Shown: piece by piece, positions 43,406 to 52,546 of the stretch
Position numbering within the stretch: the stretch's first letter is position 1
Layout: each line of letters begins with the position of its first letter
Source: Polyangium jinanense
Lineage (GTDB): Bacteria; Myxococcota; Polyangia; Polyangiales; Polyangiaceae
DNA: 64,000 nucleotides
Assembly (NCBI RefSeq): GCF_028435365.1
Contig: NZ_JAGTJJ010000055.1
Coordinates: 1 to 64,000 of the forward strand
Reading direction: 5' to 3'
Program-made: the position numbers and the translations under genes
Notes under the pieces: generated by a model
Told to the model about the DNA's origin: nothing
What the model saw: the letters and a program-made list of their open reading frames with translations, nothing else
Databases searched by the model: none

Positions 43406-44710
43406 TTGAACAAACTGAGGATCGCGGGCCCCGCGAAGGAGCCCGCACGCAAGCGTCGTCCGCGTACGCCCAAGGGCCCCACGCCCCCGGCGCCGCGCGC
43501 GGCTCCGATCCAGGACGCGACCGATCTCTACCTGCGTGGACTCGAAGCAAGCCAGCCGCTCACGCGCGAGGCCGAAGCCGAGCTCGGGCGTCGTATCACC
43601 TTTGCCGAGCGCGACGCGCTGTCCGCGCTCGTCCGCTCCCCGGCCAGCATCCACGCGCTTGCCGCGATTGCGGAGGAAATTCGGTCTGGCCAGACGAACC
43701 CGCGGGACCTCCTCCTGAACGGCGAGGCCCCGGACGCGGCGGACACCACGAGGCGCCTCGTCGACGCACTCGAACGAGCACACGTGCTCGCCTCTGAATC
43801 GGGAAACGACGCTGCATTGCCCGCGGATCTCGCGGATGCGTTCGACACGCTGCGGGTCGACCCGACGCTCGTCGAGCGGCTCGATCAGGCGCTCGCCGCA
43901 CGCGCGAAGGCCACCTCGGCCGACGAGCAGGCTTGCATCGAGGAGGCGCGTGATCGTTCGGCCAAGGCGCGGGCGCGGGCGGCGCACGAGAAGGGCGAGC
44001 TCGTCCGGGCAAACCTGCGCCTCGTGGTCGCGACGGCGCGCCATTATGGAAACCGCGGCGTCCCCCTGCTCGATCTCGTGCAGGAGGGGAACCTCGGCCT
44101 CATCCGGGCCGCCGACAAGTTCGACTATGCGCGCGGCTATCGGTTCGGTACCTATGCGGCGTGGTGGATCCGGCAATCGATCGAGCGTGCGCTCCTTTAT
44201 CAGGGCAAGGACGTTCGCATGCCGGTACACCTCACGGCGAGCCGGCGGCGGGTGCTCGGCGCGGAGCGGGCACTCTCGCAGAAAAACGCGCGATTGCCCT
44301 CGCAGGAGGAGATTGCGGAGAGCTCGGGCGTGCCGCTCGACAAGGTCCAGGCGGTCCGCGCGCTCTCGCTCACGCCGGTCAGCCTCGACGCGCCCATGGG
44401 CGACGAGGGCGATTTCCGCTTCGGCGACACGCTCGCCAGCGAAACGGACGCGCCCGACGAGGCGCTCGTGCGCAGCCGCATGCGCGAGGCCGCGAGCGCG
44501 ATGCTGGAGACGCTCACGCCCCGCGAGCGCGAGGTCTTGAAGCTTCGTTATGGCCTGACGGGCGAGGACGACCATACCTTGGAGCAGATCGGCCGCTCGT
44601 TCTCGCTGAGCCGCGAGCGAATTCGGCAGATCGAATCGAAGGCGCTGCAGAAGCTCCGCACCTGGTCGGAGGAGCGGGGGCTCGGTTCTTATCTGGAAGG
44701 CTTGCGCTGA
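43406..44710 (+). CDS. Sigma-70 RNA polymerase factor, group 2-like
   Basis: A 434-residue sigma factor. Region 1.2 is near residue 35 (LYLRGLEASQPLTREAEAEL); regions 2.1-2.4 run NLRLVVATARHYGNRG, LLDLVQEGNLGLIRAADKFD, YRFGTYAAWWIRQSIERALL; region 3 is RMPVHLTASRRRVLGAERAL; region 4 is LTPREREVLKLRYGLTGEDD and EQIGRSFSLSRERIRQIESK with the helix-turn-helix. An insertion between regions 1.2 and 2.1 is longer than in RpoS. The start is TTG with GGAGA upstream. It is a stress or developmental sigma factor rather than the housekeeping one, which in this group is larger. Confidence 0.9.
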   Translation: MNKLRIAGPAKEPARKRRPRTPKGPTPPAPRAAPIQDATDLYLRGLEASQPLTREAEAELGRRITFAERDALSALVRSPASIHALAAIAEEIRSGQTNPRDLLLNGEAPDAADTTRRLVDALERAHVLASESGNDAALPADLADAFDTLRVDPTLVERLDQALAARAKATSADEQACIEEARDRSAKARARAAHEKGELVRANLRLVVATARHYGNRGVPLLDLVQEGNLGLIRAADKFDYARGYRFGTYAAWWIRQSIERALLYQGKDVRMPVHLTASRRRVLGAERALSQKNARLPSQEEIAESSGVPLDKVQAVRALSLTPVSLDAPMGDEGDFRFGDTLASETDAPDEALVRSRMREAASAMLETLTPREREVLKLRYGLTGEDDHTLEQIGRSFSLSRERIRQIESKALQKLRTWSEERGLGSYLEGLR

Positions 44711-44828
44711 GGGCCGAGCTCGTCCATCGATGGCGAGGTCCATCGATGGACGCTCGGCCCCCCGCGCGGATGGCTTCTCGGTGGGCTTGATCCGTGGCAA
44801 GCTCCCCTTTCGCTTCCCTTCGAGCCCG

Positions 44829-45260
44829 ATGCATACGCCCGACGTTTCCTTTCTTTCGCGCACCTTTCGGATCGGCCCTCATCAGGCGAGGTTCGAGCCG
44901 CCTGCGCTCCTCATCATCGAAGTGATGGGTCCCGTCTCGAAGACGGACGCGTCGGCCATCAAGGACCTGCTCCACCAGGTCGGCGACCGGGTAGGCAGCC
45001 CCTACGACCTCCTGGCCGAGGTGAGCCGAATGGGGAGCTTCGAGCCGCATGCACGCGCGGTCTTCCGGCAGGTCGAACGCAAGTATCCATTGCGGCGCGT
45101 CGCCATTGCCGGCCCGAGCTTCACCACGCGCGCGCTCCTCGAGATGGTCGAGCGCGCCGGTCGCGTGCTCTTTTCTCATTTTTTCGAGTATACGGTCGGA
45201 TTCTTCGCGAATATTGAGGAGGCGCGCCGCTGGCTCGCCGAGCCGCCGCCGCGCGCTTGA
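44829..45260 (+). CDS. Small STAS/SpoIIAA-like protein
   Basis: A 143-residue protein with beta-alpha order typical of STAS-like SpoIIAA folds: ALLIIEVMGPVSKTDASAIK, YDLLAEVSRMGSFEPHARAV, YPLRRVAIAGPSFTTRALLE and a C-terminal YTVGFFANIEEARRWLAEPP. Its last segment (EARRWLAEPP) is shared with the protein at 58520 (EARAWLASHR), and both probably belong to one lineage-specific family. No phosphorylatable Ser context is obvious. The ATG at 44829 begins the domain; the frame continues upstream without domain sequence. Function unknown; regulators of this size may act on protein partners. Confidence 0.7.
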   Translation: MHTPDVSFLSRTFRIGPHQARFEPPALLIIEVMGPVSKTDASAIKDLLHQVGDRVGSPYDLLAEVSRMGSFEPHARAVFRQVERKYPLRRVAIAGPSFTTRALLEMVERAGRVLFSHFFEYTVGFFANIEEARRWLAEPPPRA

Positions 45261-45263
45261 GCG

Positions 45264-46067
45264 TCAGCCCTTCGAACGCAGACGCACGCCCATGCTGACG
45301 ATCTTGCGGAACGCGTCCGGCAAAGCGCGCTTCACCCTCCAGAGCCAGCGCGCGTCGGCCATTGGCACCGCATAAAGCTCGTCGCGCTCCACGGCCACGA
45401 GCGCCGCGACGACGACCTCCTCGACGGGCCGGCCGCCCGCCATGAGTTCGTCCGCCATCTTGCGAGTCTCCTGATCTGCGAAGCGCCCCGAATTCACGAT
45501 GTCCGTCTTGAAAAACGTCGGACACAGAACGGTCACGCCCACGCCCGTATCGTCGAGCTCCACGGCCAGGGTCTCCGAAATCGCGATGACGCCCGCTTTC
45601 GCGGCGTTGTAGGCGGCCATGCGCGGCGCGCAGAGAAGACCGGCGGCGGAGGCGACATTGAGGATATGGCCGGCCCCCTGCTTTTTCATGCGGGGAACGA
45701 AGACGTGGCAGCCGTGGATCACGCCGAAGAGGTCGACCTCGATCGTCCAGCGCCAATCCGTGAGCGAGAGATCTCCGACGAGCCCGCCACTGCTGACGCC
45801 GGCGTTGTTGACGAGGAGGTCGACGGGTCCCTCGCAGGCATTCGCGAGCGCCTCCACCTCCTCGATTTTCGTCACGTCGCAGCCGAGCGCCTTCACCCCC
45901 GCGGCGCCGCGCGCGAGGGCGAGGCGCGCCGTCTCCTCCGCCGCGCCCGGGTTGATGTCGGAGAGCACGAGCCGCGCGCCGCGCGCCGCGAGCTCGAACG
46001 CGAGCGCGCGACCGAAGCCGCCCCCTGCCCCGGTGATGACGCTGCATCCCGATGATCGAAGTCCCAT
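45264..46067 (-). CDS. Short-chain dehydrogenase/reductase
   Basis: A 267-residue NAD(P) oxidoreductase. Cofactor motif SVITGAGGGFGRALAFELAA (TGxxxGxG), NNAG in LLVNNAGVSSGG, and the catalytic Ser-Tyr-Lys in VASAAGLLCAPRMAAYNAAK. The acidic Asp at LVLSDINPG suggests NAD preference. It lies just downstream of a Baeyer-Villiger-type monooxygenase on the same strand (68-base gap), so ketone formation by this enzyme and oxidation by the next could be one pathway. Controlled perhaps by the TetR protein beyond. Confidence 0.93.
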   Translation of the reverse strand: MGLRSSGCSVITGAGGGFGRALAFELAARGARLVLSDINPGAAEETARLALARGAAGVKALGCDVTKIEEVEALANACEGPVDLLVNNAGVSSGGLVGDLSLTDWRWTIEVDLFGVIHGCHVFVPRMKKQGAGHILNVASAAGLLCAPRMAAYNAAKAGVIAISETLAVELDDTGVGVTVLCPTFFKTDIVNSGRFADQETRKMADELMAGGRPVEEVVVAALVAVERDELYAVPMADARWLWRVKRALPDAFRKIVSMGVRLRSKG

Positions 46068-46135
46068 GAAGTTCTCCTCTTCCTCGTCTCCAGGCCCGCA
46101 TCAAAGCCCGACAAGCGCCGATCCGTCAATGGCAC

Positions 46136-47617
46136 TCACGCCATCGGGACCACTTCGTAAGGCGCGGGATCGAAGCGCCGCGTCTTCAGGCGAAACTCGA
46201 AGGTGAAGCCGGGCCAGAGCGTCGTGTTCTTGCCGCTCCGGGTCTGATACCAGCTCACGCATCCGGTCGACCAGACGGTGCGGGGAAAACGCGCCTGGAG
46301 CTTGCGGTTCTCCAGGCTTTGCGCCTCGGGACGCACGTCGACGAACTTCCACCGCCGCGCCTGCATGGCCTCGATGCAGCTCATGACGTAGGCCGCCTGC
46401 GATTCGATCATGAACACCATGGAGCTATGGCCGAGGCCGACGTTTGGCCCGACGATCAGGAAGAAATTGGGAAACCCCGCGATCGTCGTCCCGCGATAGG
46501 CCTCGGGCCCGTCGCGCCACGCGTCGTTCAAATCGCGCCCGCCCCGCCCGCGGATTGCGAACGGCGCCACGGCCTCCGCGGCCTGGAACCCGGTCGCGAG
46601 GATGAGCGTATCGACCTCACGAAAAACCCCGTCGCTCGTCCGGACGCCCTCGGCCTCGATCGCCTCGATCGGCTCGGTGACGAGCTCGACGTTCGGCCGG
46701 AGCAGCGCCGGGTAATAATCGTTCGAGAGCAGGACGCGCTTGCAGCCCATGGTGTACGCAGGCGTGAGTTTCTCCCGCAAAACCGGATCCGGCACGCTGT
46801 TCGCGAGGTACGCCCGCGCGAGCCGCTCGGCGAGCTTCATGATACGCGGCTCGGCGACGAACCCGAGCGCGAAGAGCTCGTGCCACCAGTATTGACGCAG
46901 GCGGGCAAGCCGCTGGAGGAGCGGCACGCGGGCGAACCATTCGCGCTCGGCCTCCGAGATCGCGCGATCACGCTTCGGCAGGATCCACGGCGGCGTGCGC
47001 TGGAAGAGGTGGAGACGCCCGACCTTCGACGCGATGGCCGGCACGATCTGGATTGCGCTCGCCCCGGTGCCGATGACCGCCACCGTCTTGCCTTCGAGAT
47101 CCGCGGAATCGTCCCAGCGCGCCGAATGAAAGGTTTTTCCGCCGAACGTGCCGAGGCCCGGGATGTCGGGCAGCGCCGGCCGGTTGAGGCCACCACAAGC
47201 CGAGACGAGCACACGCGCCGTCGTCGTGCGACCGTCGCTCGTCTCGACCCGCCAGATCCCTTCCCGCTCGTCGAACGTGGCGCCTCGGACCTCGGTGTTC
47301 AGGCGGATGTGGGGGAGCAATCCGTACTTCTGGGCGCAGGATTCGAGGTAGGAAAGGATCTCGGCCTGCGGCGCGAACATGCGTGTCCAGCGCGGGTTCG
47401 GCTCGAACGAGAACGAGTAGAGGTGCGATTCGACGTCGCACGCCGCGCCCGGGTAATGGTTGTCGCGCCAGGTGCCGCCGACACGCCCCGCCTGCTCGAA
47501 GATCGTGAAGTCGTGGATGCCGGCCTGCTTCAGCCGGATCGCCATGGCGAGGCCCGCAAAGCCGCTGCCGACGATGACGATGGGCGTGACCGAGCCCGAA
47601 ACGCGCGTGCGCTGCAT
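46136..47617 (-). CDS. Baeyer-Villiger-type flavin monooxygenase
   Basis: A 493-residue FAD/NADPH enzyme. FAD site VIVGSGFAGLAMAIRLKQAG, GGTWRDNHYPGAACDVESHL (the family GGTW and PGARCD-like boxes), the BVMO fingerprint FGGKTFHSARWDD (FxGxxxHxxxW), and NADPH site VAVIGTGASAIQIVPAIA. It should insert oxygen into ketones or aldehydes. ATG at 47617 is used; the frame is open further upstream through the intergenic operator region. The divergent TetR gene and two operator-like dyads indicate regulation by its substrate class. Confidence 0.92.
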   Translation of the reverse strand: MQRTRVSGSVTPIVIVGSGFAGLAMAIRLKQAGIHDFTIFEQAGRVGGTWRDNHYPGAACDVESHLYSFSFEPNPRWTRMFAPQAEILSYLESCAQKYGLLPHIRLNTEVRGATFDEREGIWRVETSDGRTTTARVLVSACGGLNRPALPDIPGLGTFGGKTFHSARWDDSADLEGKTVAVIGTGASAIQIVPAIASKVGRLHLFQRTPPWILPKRDRAISEAEREWFARVPLLQRLARLRQYWWHELFALGFVAEPRIMKLAERLARAYLANSVPDPVLREKLTPAYTMGCKRVLLSNDYYPALLRPNVELVTEPIEAIEAEGVRTSDGVFREVDTLILATGFQAAEAVAPFAIRGRGGRDLNDAWRDGPEAYRGTTIAGFPNFFLIVGPNVGLGHSSMVFMIESQAAYVMSCIEAMQARRWKFVDVRPEAQSLENRKLQARFPRTVWSTGCVSWYQTRSGKNTTLWPGFTFEFRLKTRRFDPAPYEVVPMA

Positions 47618-47621
47618 GGCT

Positions 47622-47677
47622 GTTGACTCCGGTTCAGTAGTGAAGTCGAAGATACCGGCTGTTGAACCGAAGTCAAC
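47622..47677. promoter_or_regulatory. Two TetR-type operator candidates
   Basis: In the 111-bp divergent promoter region, GTTGACTCCGGTTCA (47622-47636) and TGAACCGAAGTCAAC (47663-47677) are inverted copies of one 15-bp site with a single mismatch. The second site read from 47661 is itself dyadic, GTTGA-N7-TCAAC. Their placement between the monooxygenase and the TetR gene suggests repression of both. Confidence 0.65.
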
Positions 47678-47728
47678 AACAAACCGGACGATTGAACATC
47701 CCGGGCGGCGGGGGTATAGGCACGCCTC

Positions 47729-48427
47729 ATGAAGAGCCGAGCAAGGCCGAGGCCCGCGGCAGGGCCCCCGGCGGAGGCCGAAAAAGGGCCCGCCGCGCGC
47801 GCTCGACTGGAGGTCGACGAGCGACGCGCCCAGCTCCTCGCGCTCGGCCTGTCGATCTTCAGCGAGCGCTCCTACGACGAGGTGTCGATCGACGACATCG
47901 CACGCGCCGCCGGGATCTCGAAAGGCCTGCTTTATTATTATTTTCCGACGAAGCGCGATTTTTACGTGGCGGCCCTGCGCGCGGCGTCGACGGAGCTGCT
48001 CGACGCGACCCTCGGCACGGCCAAGGACGCCTCGCCCGAAGAGGAAGTCGAGCGGGGCGTGCGGACCTACCTCGCGTACGTGGAGCGACGCGGCGCCGCG
48101 TACGTCGCCCTCATGCGGGGCGGAATCGGCTCGGATCCGGAGGTCGCGGCGGTGCTGGAGGAGACCCGCACGATCTTCCTCGGCCGCATCGTCGCGGCCC
48201 TGCCCCCCGAGGCCATGGGCCCGCTCGTCCACACGGCGATGCGCGGCTGGATCGGCTTCGTCGAGGCCGCGTCGATCGACTGGGTGGCGCGCAGGTCCGT
48301 GCCGATCGAGCAGATCGTCACGCTCGCGAAGGTGCTGCTCTTCGACGCGCTCCGCGCCGCGACAGAGTTTTCCCTGACGAACGAGCCCGCCCCGCCGAAG
48401 AAAAAGCGTCCCGCGAAGGCGCGCTGA
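47729..48427 (+). CDS. TetR-family transcriptional regulator
   Basis: A 232-residue regulator with the TetR helix-turn-helix at about residues 33-78: LALGLSIFSERSYDEVSIDD, IARAAGISKGLLYYYFPTKR, DFYVAALRAAS. The remainder is the helical ligand and dimer domain. A basic N-terminal and a Lys-rich C-terminal tail are additions. It is divergent from the Baeyer-Villiger monooxygenase, and two matching dyads lie between them. The ligand is likely the ketone or acid of that pathway. A long inverted repeat begins 3 bases after its stop. Confidence 0.92.
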   Translation: MKSRARPRPAAGPPAEAEKGPAARARLEVDERRAQLLALGLSIFSERSYDEVSIDDIARAAGISKGLLYYYFPTKRDFYVAALRAASTELLDATLGTAKDASPEEEVERGVRTYLAYVERRGAAYVALMRGGIGSDPEVAAVLEETRTIFLGRIVAALPPEAMGPLVHTAMRGWIGFVEAASIDWVARRSVPIEQIVTLAKVLLFDALRAATEFSLTNEPAPPKKKRPAKAR

Positions 48428-48430
48428 TCA

Positions 48431-48551
48431 GAGGGAGTTCCACAGGCGTCGCGAGCGGCTCGAGGCTAGGGAGGCCGAGCGAGGCGTACACTGTACGTCG
48501 AGCGAGGCCGACCGACGCATCGAGCCGCGCAGCAGCCTGTGGAACTCCCTC
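48431..48551. repeat. 121-bp inverted repeat between convergent genes
   Basis: Outer arms GAGGGAGTTCCACAGGC (48431-48447) and GCCTGTGGAACTCCCTC (48535-48551) are a perfect 17-bp inverted repeat. Inside, GCGGCTCGA pairs with TCGAGCCGC, and the centre has GTACACTGTAC. The whole 124-base gap between the TetR and kinase stops can fold into one long hairpin or cruciform. It may act as a bidirectional terminator; the conserved outer arms and partly paired centre also fit a small mobile palindromic element. Confidence 0.8.
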
Positions 48552-51500
48552 TCAGAGCCAGGCCGCCGCGAGCGAGCGTGCGCGGATGTTCTCGGGCACC
48601 TCGTGGAGGTAATGCGAGCGCAGCGCCGCGTCCGGGATCTCCGCGGCGCGCGCCTCGATCCGGCCCATGACGTCGCGCAGGGCCCGCGACGCCTCCTCCA
48701 TCTCGCCCTGCTCGGCGCACGCCTCGGCCATGACGAGCCGCGCCTCGATCTCGACGTACCCGCCGCCGTCCCGGCCGAGCGCCGCGCCGATCTCCCGAGC
48801 GAGCGCGCGCGCCTCGGACGCCTTTCGCAAAAGGACGAGGCAACGCACGAGGAGCGTCGTGATCCAGAGCTTGCGCAAAGGGACCCGCGCGCAAAGGGCG
48901 AGGGCCGCGCGCGCCTCGCGGGCGGCGTCCTCGTAGGCGCCGCGGTGGAGGAGGATCTGCGCCCGGATGCCGCGCGCCCAGCCGCGATACCCGTCGCTCA
49001 CGCCCGAGGCCGAAAGCACACGCTCGGCGATGGCCTCCGCCTCGGCCCATTTCGTGTCCTCGCCGAAGCCGACGAGCAGCGCCGCGAGGTGGAGCTCCGA
49101 TTGCAGGAGGGCAAACGGTCCCCGAATGCGGCGCGCGAGATCGACGGCGGACCGGAGCGCGCGCTCGCCGGCCGCGCGCTCGCCGAGCTCGCCGAGGGCC
49201 TGGCCGAGCCGGTTCAGCGCGGTGATGTGGTTTCTGGCATCGCCGATGGATTCGAACGCGGAGACGGCCCTCCGCGTGAGCTCGAGCTGGCGAAACGGGG
49301 CGCGCTCGAAGGCGCGGAGCTCGTCGCTCTCCCCGATCGCCAGGGAGCCGACGACGTCGAGGTCGAGCGCAGGCATCGACGCCGCGAGCCGTTCGGCGCG
49401 GTCGAGCAAGGCGCGGCAAAGCGCGCGCCGTCCGTACGACGTGAGCAGGGAGGCGGCGAGCGGGGCCCAGAGCAGGTAATCGCGACGCGCGTCGGGCTCG
49501 GGCTCGAAGTCGATGAAGCGGCTGCCGATGCGGAGGAAATCGTCCTCTGCGCCCACGACGAGCGACGCCCACGTGCCGTGGAAGAGGAGCAAGCACTCCC
49601 AGCGGCTGCCGCGCGCGACGAGCGGCAGCGCCGAGACGCTCGTCCGGTGCGCGGGTTCGAGCTCCGAGCGCCAGCAATGCGCCATCGCGCAGAGCGTCTG
49701 CAGGTTGCCGAGGACCTCGCCCGCGGCGCCGCACGCGATCCCGCGCTGCGCGCAGACAAGCGCGCCGGAAAAGTCGTCGCGGTCAAACGACTGGCTGCCC
49801 GCGCGGAGGTAATGAACCGCGGCGTTCTCGGGGTCGTGGCCGCGCTGAAAATGTTCGGCGAGGACGAGCGCATCGGGCTCGCCGGCGCGCTTCAGCCACT
49901 CCCCGGCGAGCCGATGGCCGAGGTGCCGATCCTGATCGGTGAGCATGGCGTACGCGCCCTCGCGGATGATCGCGTGGCGGAACGCGTACTCCTCCTGCCC
50001 GGCGAAACGCGAATGGAGACGCCGCGTGACGAGCTCTCGCGCGCAGAGCTCCGAGAGCGACGCGGCGAGTGGCATGCCGTCGCCGAGCAGCTCGCAGATG
50101 CCGCTCTCCCAGAACACCTCGCCGAAGATGCTCGCGGCCCGCAGCAACCGGCGCGATTCGGGCGCGAGCGCGGAGAGGCGCGCCTCGACCATGCCGAGCA
50201 CCGTATCCGGCAGCTCGCCGCCCCGACCGTCGGCGACCGCGCGGATGAGCTCTTCCAGAAAAAACGCATTTCCCTCGGCGCGCTCGACGAGCGCCGCGCC
50301 GCGTTCGGCCGCGACGTCGCCGCCGAGCACGGCCGACACGAGCTCCGTCGCGGCGCGCTTCGGCAAGGGACCGAGCCGGATCTCGTGCACGTTCCGGCCC
50401 GACCAGAGGCGCGGGAAGACCTCGTGCACCGCGGGCCGCGCGAACGCGAGCACGACGAACGGCACGTCGGTGACGTCCCGCAGCACGGCGTCGAGGACCT
50501 TGAGCGAGGGCGCGTCTCCCCAGTGCAGATCTTCGAGTACCACGAGGATCGGCCGCGTGGCCCCGACCGTCGCCGTGAGCTCGCGGTAGGCCGACTCGAT
50601 CTGATCGGCCATGAGCTGCGGGTTCTGACGCGCCGCGCGCAGGCGTGGGCTGCCCTCGTCGGGGAACGGCGCGCCCGCGAGCTCGCCGAGGAACTCCATG
50701 ATCGTGCGTTGCTCCGCCGCGTCCGAGAAGACCGACGTGAGCAGCTCGATCTTGCGGCGCTGCGCCTCGATCGGCTCGCCCGCCGAGATCTGCAGGATCT
50801 CGCGCAGCGCGCCCGCGAGCAGCGAGAAGGCCGATCCGGCGCCGATCGCGTCGGGCCGCGCGATCGTGCAAGCGACGCTCGTGTGGCGCTCCTTGATGAC
50901 CCGCAAGAGCTCCTGCCGCAGGCGCGACTTGCCCATCCCCGGAGGCGCCGTCACCAGCACGGCCGAGGGGCGCCGCTCCTCGAAGCTCTCGGCCACGAGG
51001 TCGAGGATGTTCCGGAGCTCGCGCTCGCGGCCCACGAAAGGGCTCGGCCTGCCGAGGAGCGTGCGGCTCTCCTGCCCCGTCCGGCGCTCGCCACGCAGCG
51101 CGATCCGTCCCTCCTGCTCGACCAACTCGAAGCGCGCGTCGAGCAGCGCGCGCGTGTTGTCGTCGATCCGAACGGGCGCGCCCTCCTGCTTCTCGGAAAG
51201 CGCTTCGTCGAGCAGCGCCGCCGCGCGTTCGAGCGCCTCGCCGACGGGCAAGCGGTTCGTGGACTCGCCGCGCCCCGTCACGAGCACGACGGCCGCCTCG
51301 GGCGCCGCGAGCTTGATCCACATGGCGCAACGCGCCGCGTTCGCCGCTTGATCCACCACGCTGCCCTCGCCGAGCAGCACGGCCACGACCGCGCCGGAGG
51401 AGAGCTCCAGGGCCCGCGCGCCGAGCGGCGTGACCACGCGCCGCACCGCGGCCACGAGATCCCGCGGCACTTCGCGATCGAGCGGCGGCGCGACCGCCAC

Positions 51501-52394
51501 AATCGAGACGAGCCGCCGCTCCGTGCCCGTCAGCGACGCCCGCGGAGGCTCACCCGTGGAGACGGGCGGCCTCGCGGTCAGGTCGATGCGATCGAGGAGC
51601 ACGCGCACCGCCGCGCCGTCTTCGGGGCGGCTCTCCGGGTCCTTGGAGAGCAAACGATGAACGAGCGCCGTGAGCGGCTCCGGCGCGTCGGGGCGCAGAT
51701 CCCGGAGCCGCGCGGGATCCTCGAGCAGGAGCTTCGCGAGCAGGGCCATCGGGTGCGCGCCCTGAAACGCGGGTTTTCCGGCCAAACACTCGTACAGGAC
51801 ACACCCGAGGGCGAACAAGTCCGCCCGCGCGTCGGCGTCGCGGTCGCCGCGCGCCTGCTCCGGCGCCATGTATCCGGGCGTCCCCAGGATCGATCCCGTC
51901 CGGGTGAGCGCGCCCGTCACGCCGCTCTGCGCGATGCCGAAATCGACGATCTTCAAACGATCGGCCGAGCCGCCCACGAGAAACAGGTTGCTCGGCTTCA
52001 CGTCCCGGTGGACGATCCGCCGCGCGTGCGCCGCGCCGAGCGCCTCGGCGACGTGGCGGGCGAGGGACAAACTCTCCTCGATGGAAAGCGCGCCTCGCTC
52101 GAGGCGCGCGAGCAGGCTCTCGCCTTCGAGCCATTCCATCGCGAGATAAGGTTCGCCCGAGGAGGCAATGCCATGGGCCACGTAGCGCACGACGTGCGGG
52201 TGCTCGAACGTCGAGAGGATACGCGCCTCCTTTAGGAAACGCGTCGCCGACTCTCCCTCGGGATCACGCAAGACCTTGAGCGCGACGGGCATGCCCGTGC
52301 TCTGGTCGACGGCGCGCCACACCGTCCCCATCCCTCCGGATCCGGCCCGCGTTCCGAGCACGAACCGTTCGTCGAGCACCTCACCGGATCGCAT
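48552..52394 (-). CDS. Multidomain Ser/Thr kinase, cyclase-like, ATPase and TPR protein
   Basis: A 1280-residue cytoplasmic protein. Kinase domain about 10-275 (AGSGGMGTVWRAVD, VALKVLRD, IVHRDVKPSNLFLV, IVDFGIAQSG, LGTPGYMAPEQA, all catalytic residues present). Residues about 300-430 resemble a class III cyclase without its metal Asp pair (RLVSIVAVAPPLDREVPRDL). An AAA_16/STAND-type ATPase with Walker A TAPPGMGKSRLRQELL and Walker B VVLEDLHWGDAPS follows to about 860, then helical TPR-like repeats to the end. The order matches PknK-like and TOMM-associated kinase-ATPase proteins. It should integrate phosphorylation with NTP-driven assembly. No membrane segment. Confidence 0.92.
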   Translation of the reverse strand: MRSGEVLDERFVLGTRAGSGGMGTVWRAVDQSTGMPVALKVLRDPEGESATRFLKEARILSTFEHPHVVRYVAHGIASSGEPYLAMEWLEGESLLARLERGALSIEESLSLARHVAEALGAAHARRIVHRDVKPSNLFLVGGSADRLKIVDFGIAQSGVTGALTRTGSILGTPGYMAPEQARGDRDADARADLFALGCVLYECLAGKPAFQGAHPMALLAKLLLEDPARLRDLRPDAPEPLTALVHRLLSKDPESRPEDGAAVRVLLDRIDLTARPPVSTGEPPRASLTGTERRLVSIVAVAPPLDREVPRDLVAAVRRVVTPLGARALELSSGAVVAVLLGEGSVVDQAANAARCAMWIKLAAPEAAVVLVTGRGESTNRLPVGEALERAAALLDEALSEKQEGAPVRIDDNTRALLDARFELVEQEGRIALRGERRTGQESRTLLGRPSPFVGRERELRNILDLVAESFEERRPSAVLVTAPPGMGKSRLRQELLRVIKERHTSVACTIARPDAIGAGSAFSLLAGALREILQISAGEPIEAQRRKIELLTSVFSDAAEQRTIMEFLGELAGAPFPDEGSPRLRAARQNPQLMADQIESAYRELTATVGATRPILVVLEDLHWGDAPSLKVLDAVLRDVTDVPFVVLAFARPAVHEVFPRLWSGRNVHEIRLGPLPKRAATELVSAVLGGDVAAERGAALVERAEGNAFFLEELIRAVADGRGGELPDTVLGMVEARLSALAPESRRLLRAASIFGEVFWESGICELLGDGMPLAASLSELCARELVTRRLHSRFAGQEEYAFRHAIIREGAYAMLTDQDRHLGHRLAGEWLKRAGEPDALVLAEHFQRGHDPENAAVHYLRAGSQSFDRDDFSGALVCAQRGIACGAAGEVLGNLQTLCAMAHCWRSELEPAHRTSVSALPLVARGSRWECLLLFHGTWASLVVGAEDDFLRIGSRFIDFEPEPDARRDYLLWAPLAASLLTSYGRRALCRALLDRAERLAASMPALDLDVVGSLAIGESDELRAFERAPFRQLELTRRAVSAFESIGDARNHITALNRLGQALGELGERAAGERALRSAVDLARRIRGPFALLQSELHLAALLVGFGEDTKWAEAEAIAERVLSASGVSDGYRGWARGIRAQILLHRGAYEDAAREARAALALCARVPLRKLWITTLLVRCLVLLRKASEARALAREIGAALGRDGGGYVEIEARLVMAEACAEQGEMEEASRALRDVMGRIEARAAEIPDAALRSHYLHEVPENIRARSLAAAWL

Positions 52395-52546
52395 TTGGAT
52401 TCAGGATACCCTGGAGAACCGGAGCCCACAAGCATGCTCGCCGGGCGACGAAACGAAGTTTTCTCTTTCGATTCGAGGCTCGGGCGCGTACCTTCGCGCC
52501 ATTCAGACATTTCCCGTCGGGGAAGCCCGCCGCGCGACCGGGACGT

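Noticed and set aside
48603..52235. A 1210-codon open frame opposite the large kinase
   Set aside because: It is the antisense of a clear kinase-ATPase gene, consists of Arg/Ala/Glu-rich sequence without motifs, and arises from high third-position GC.
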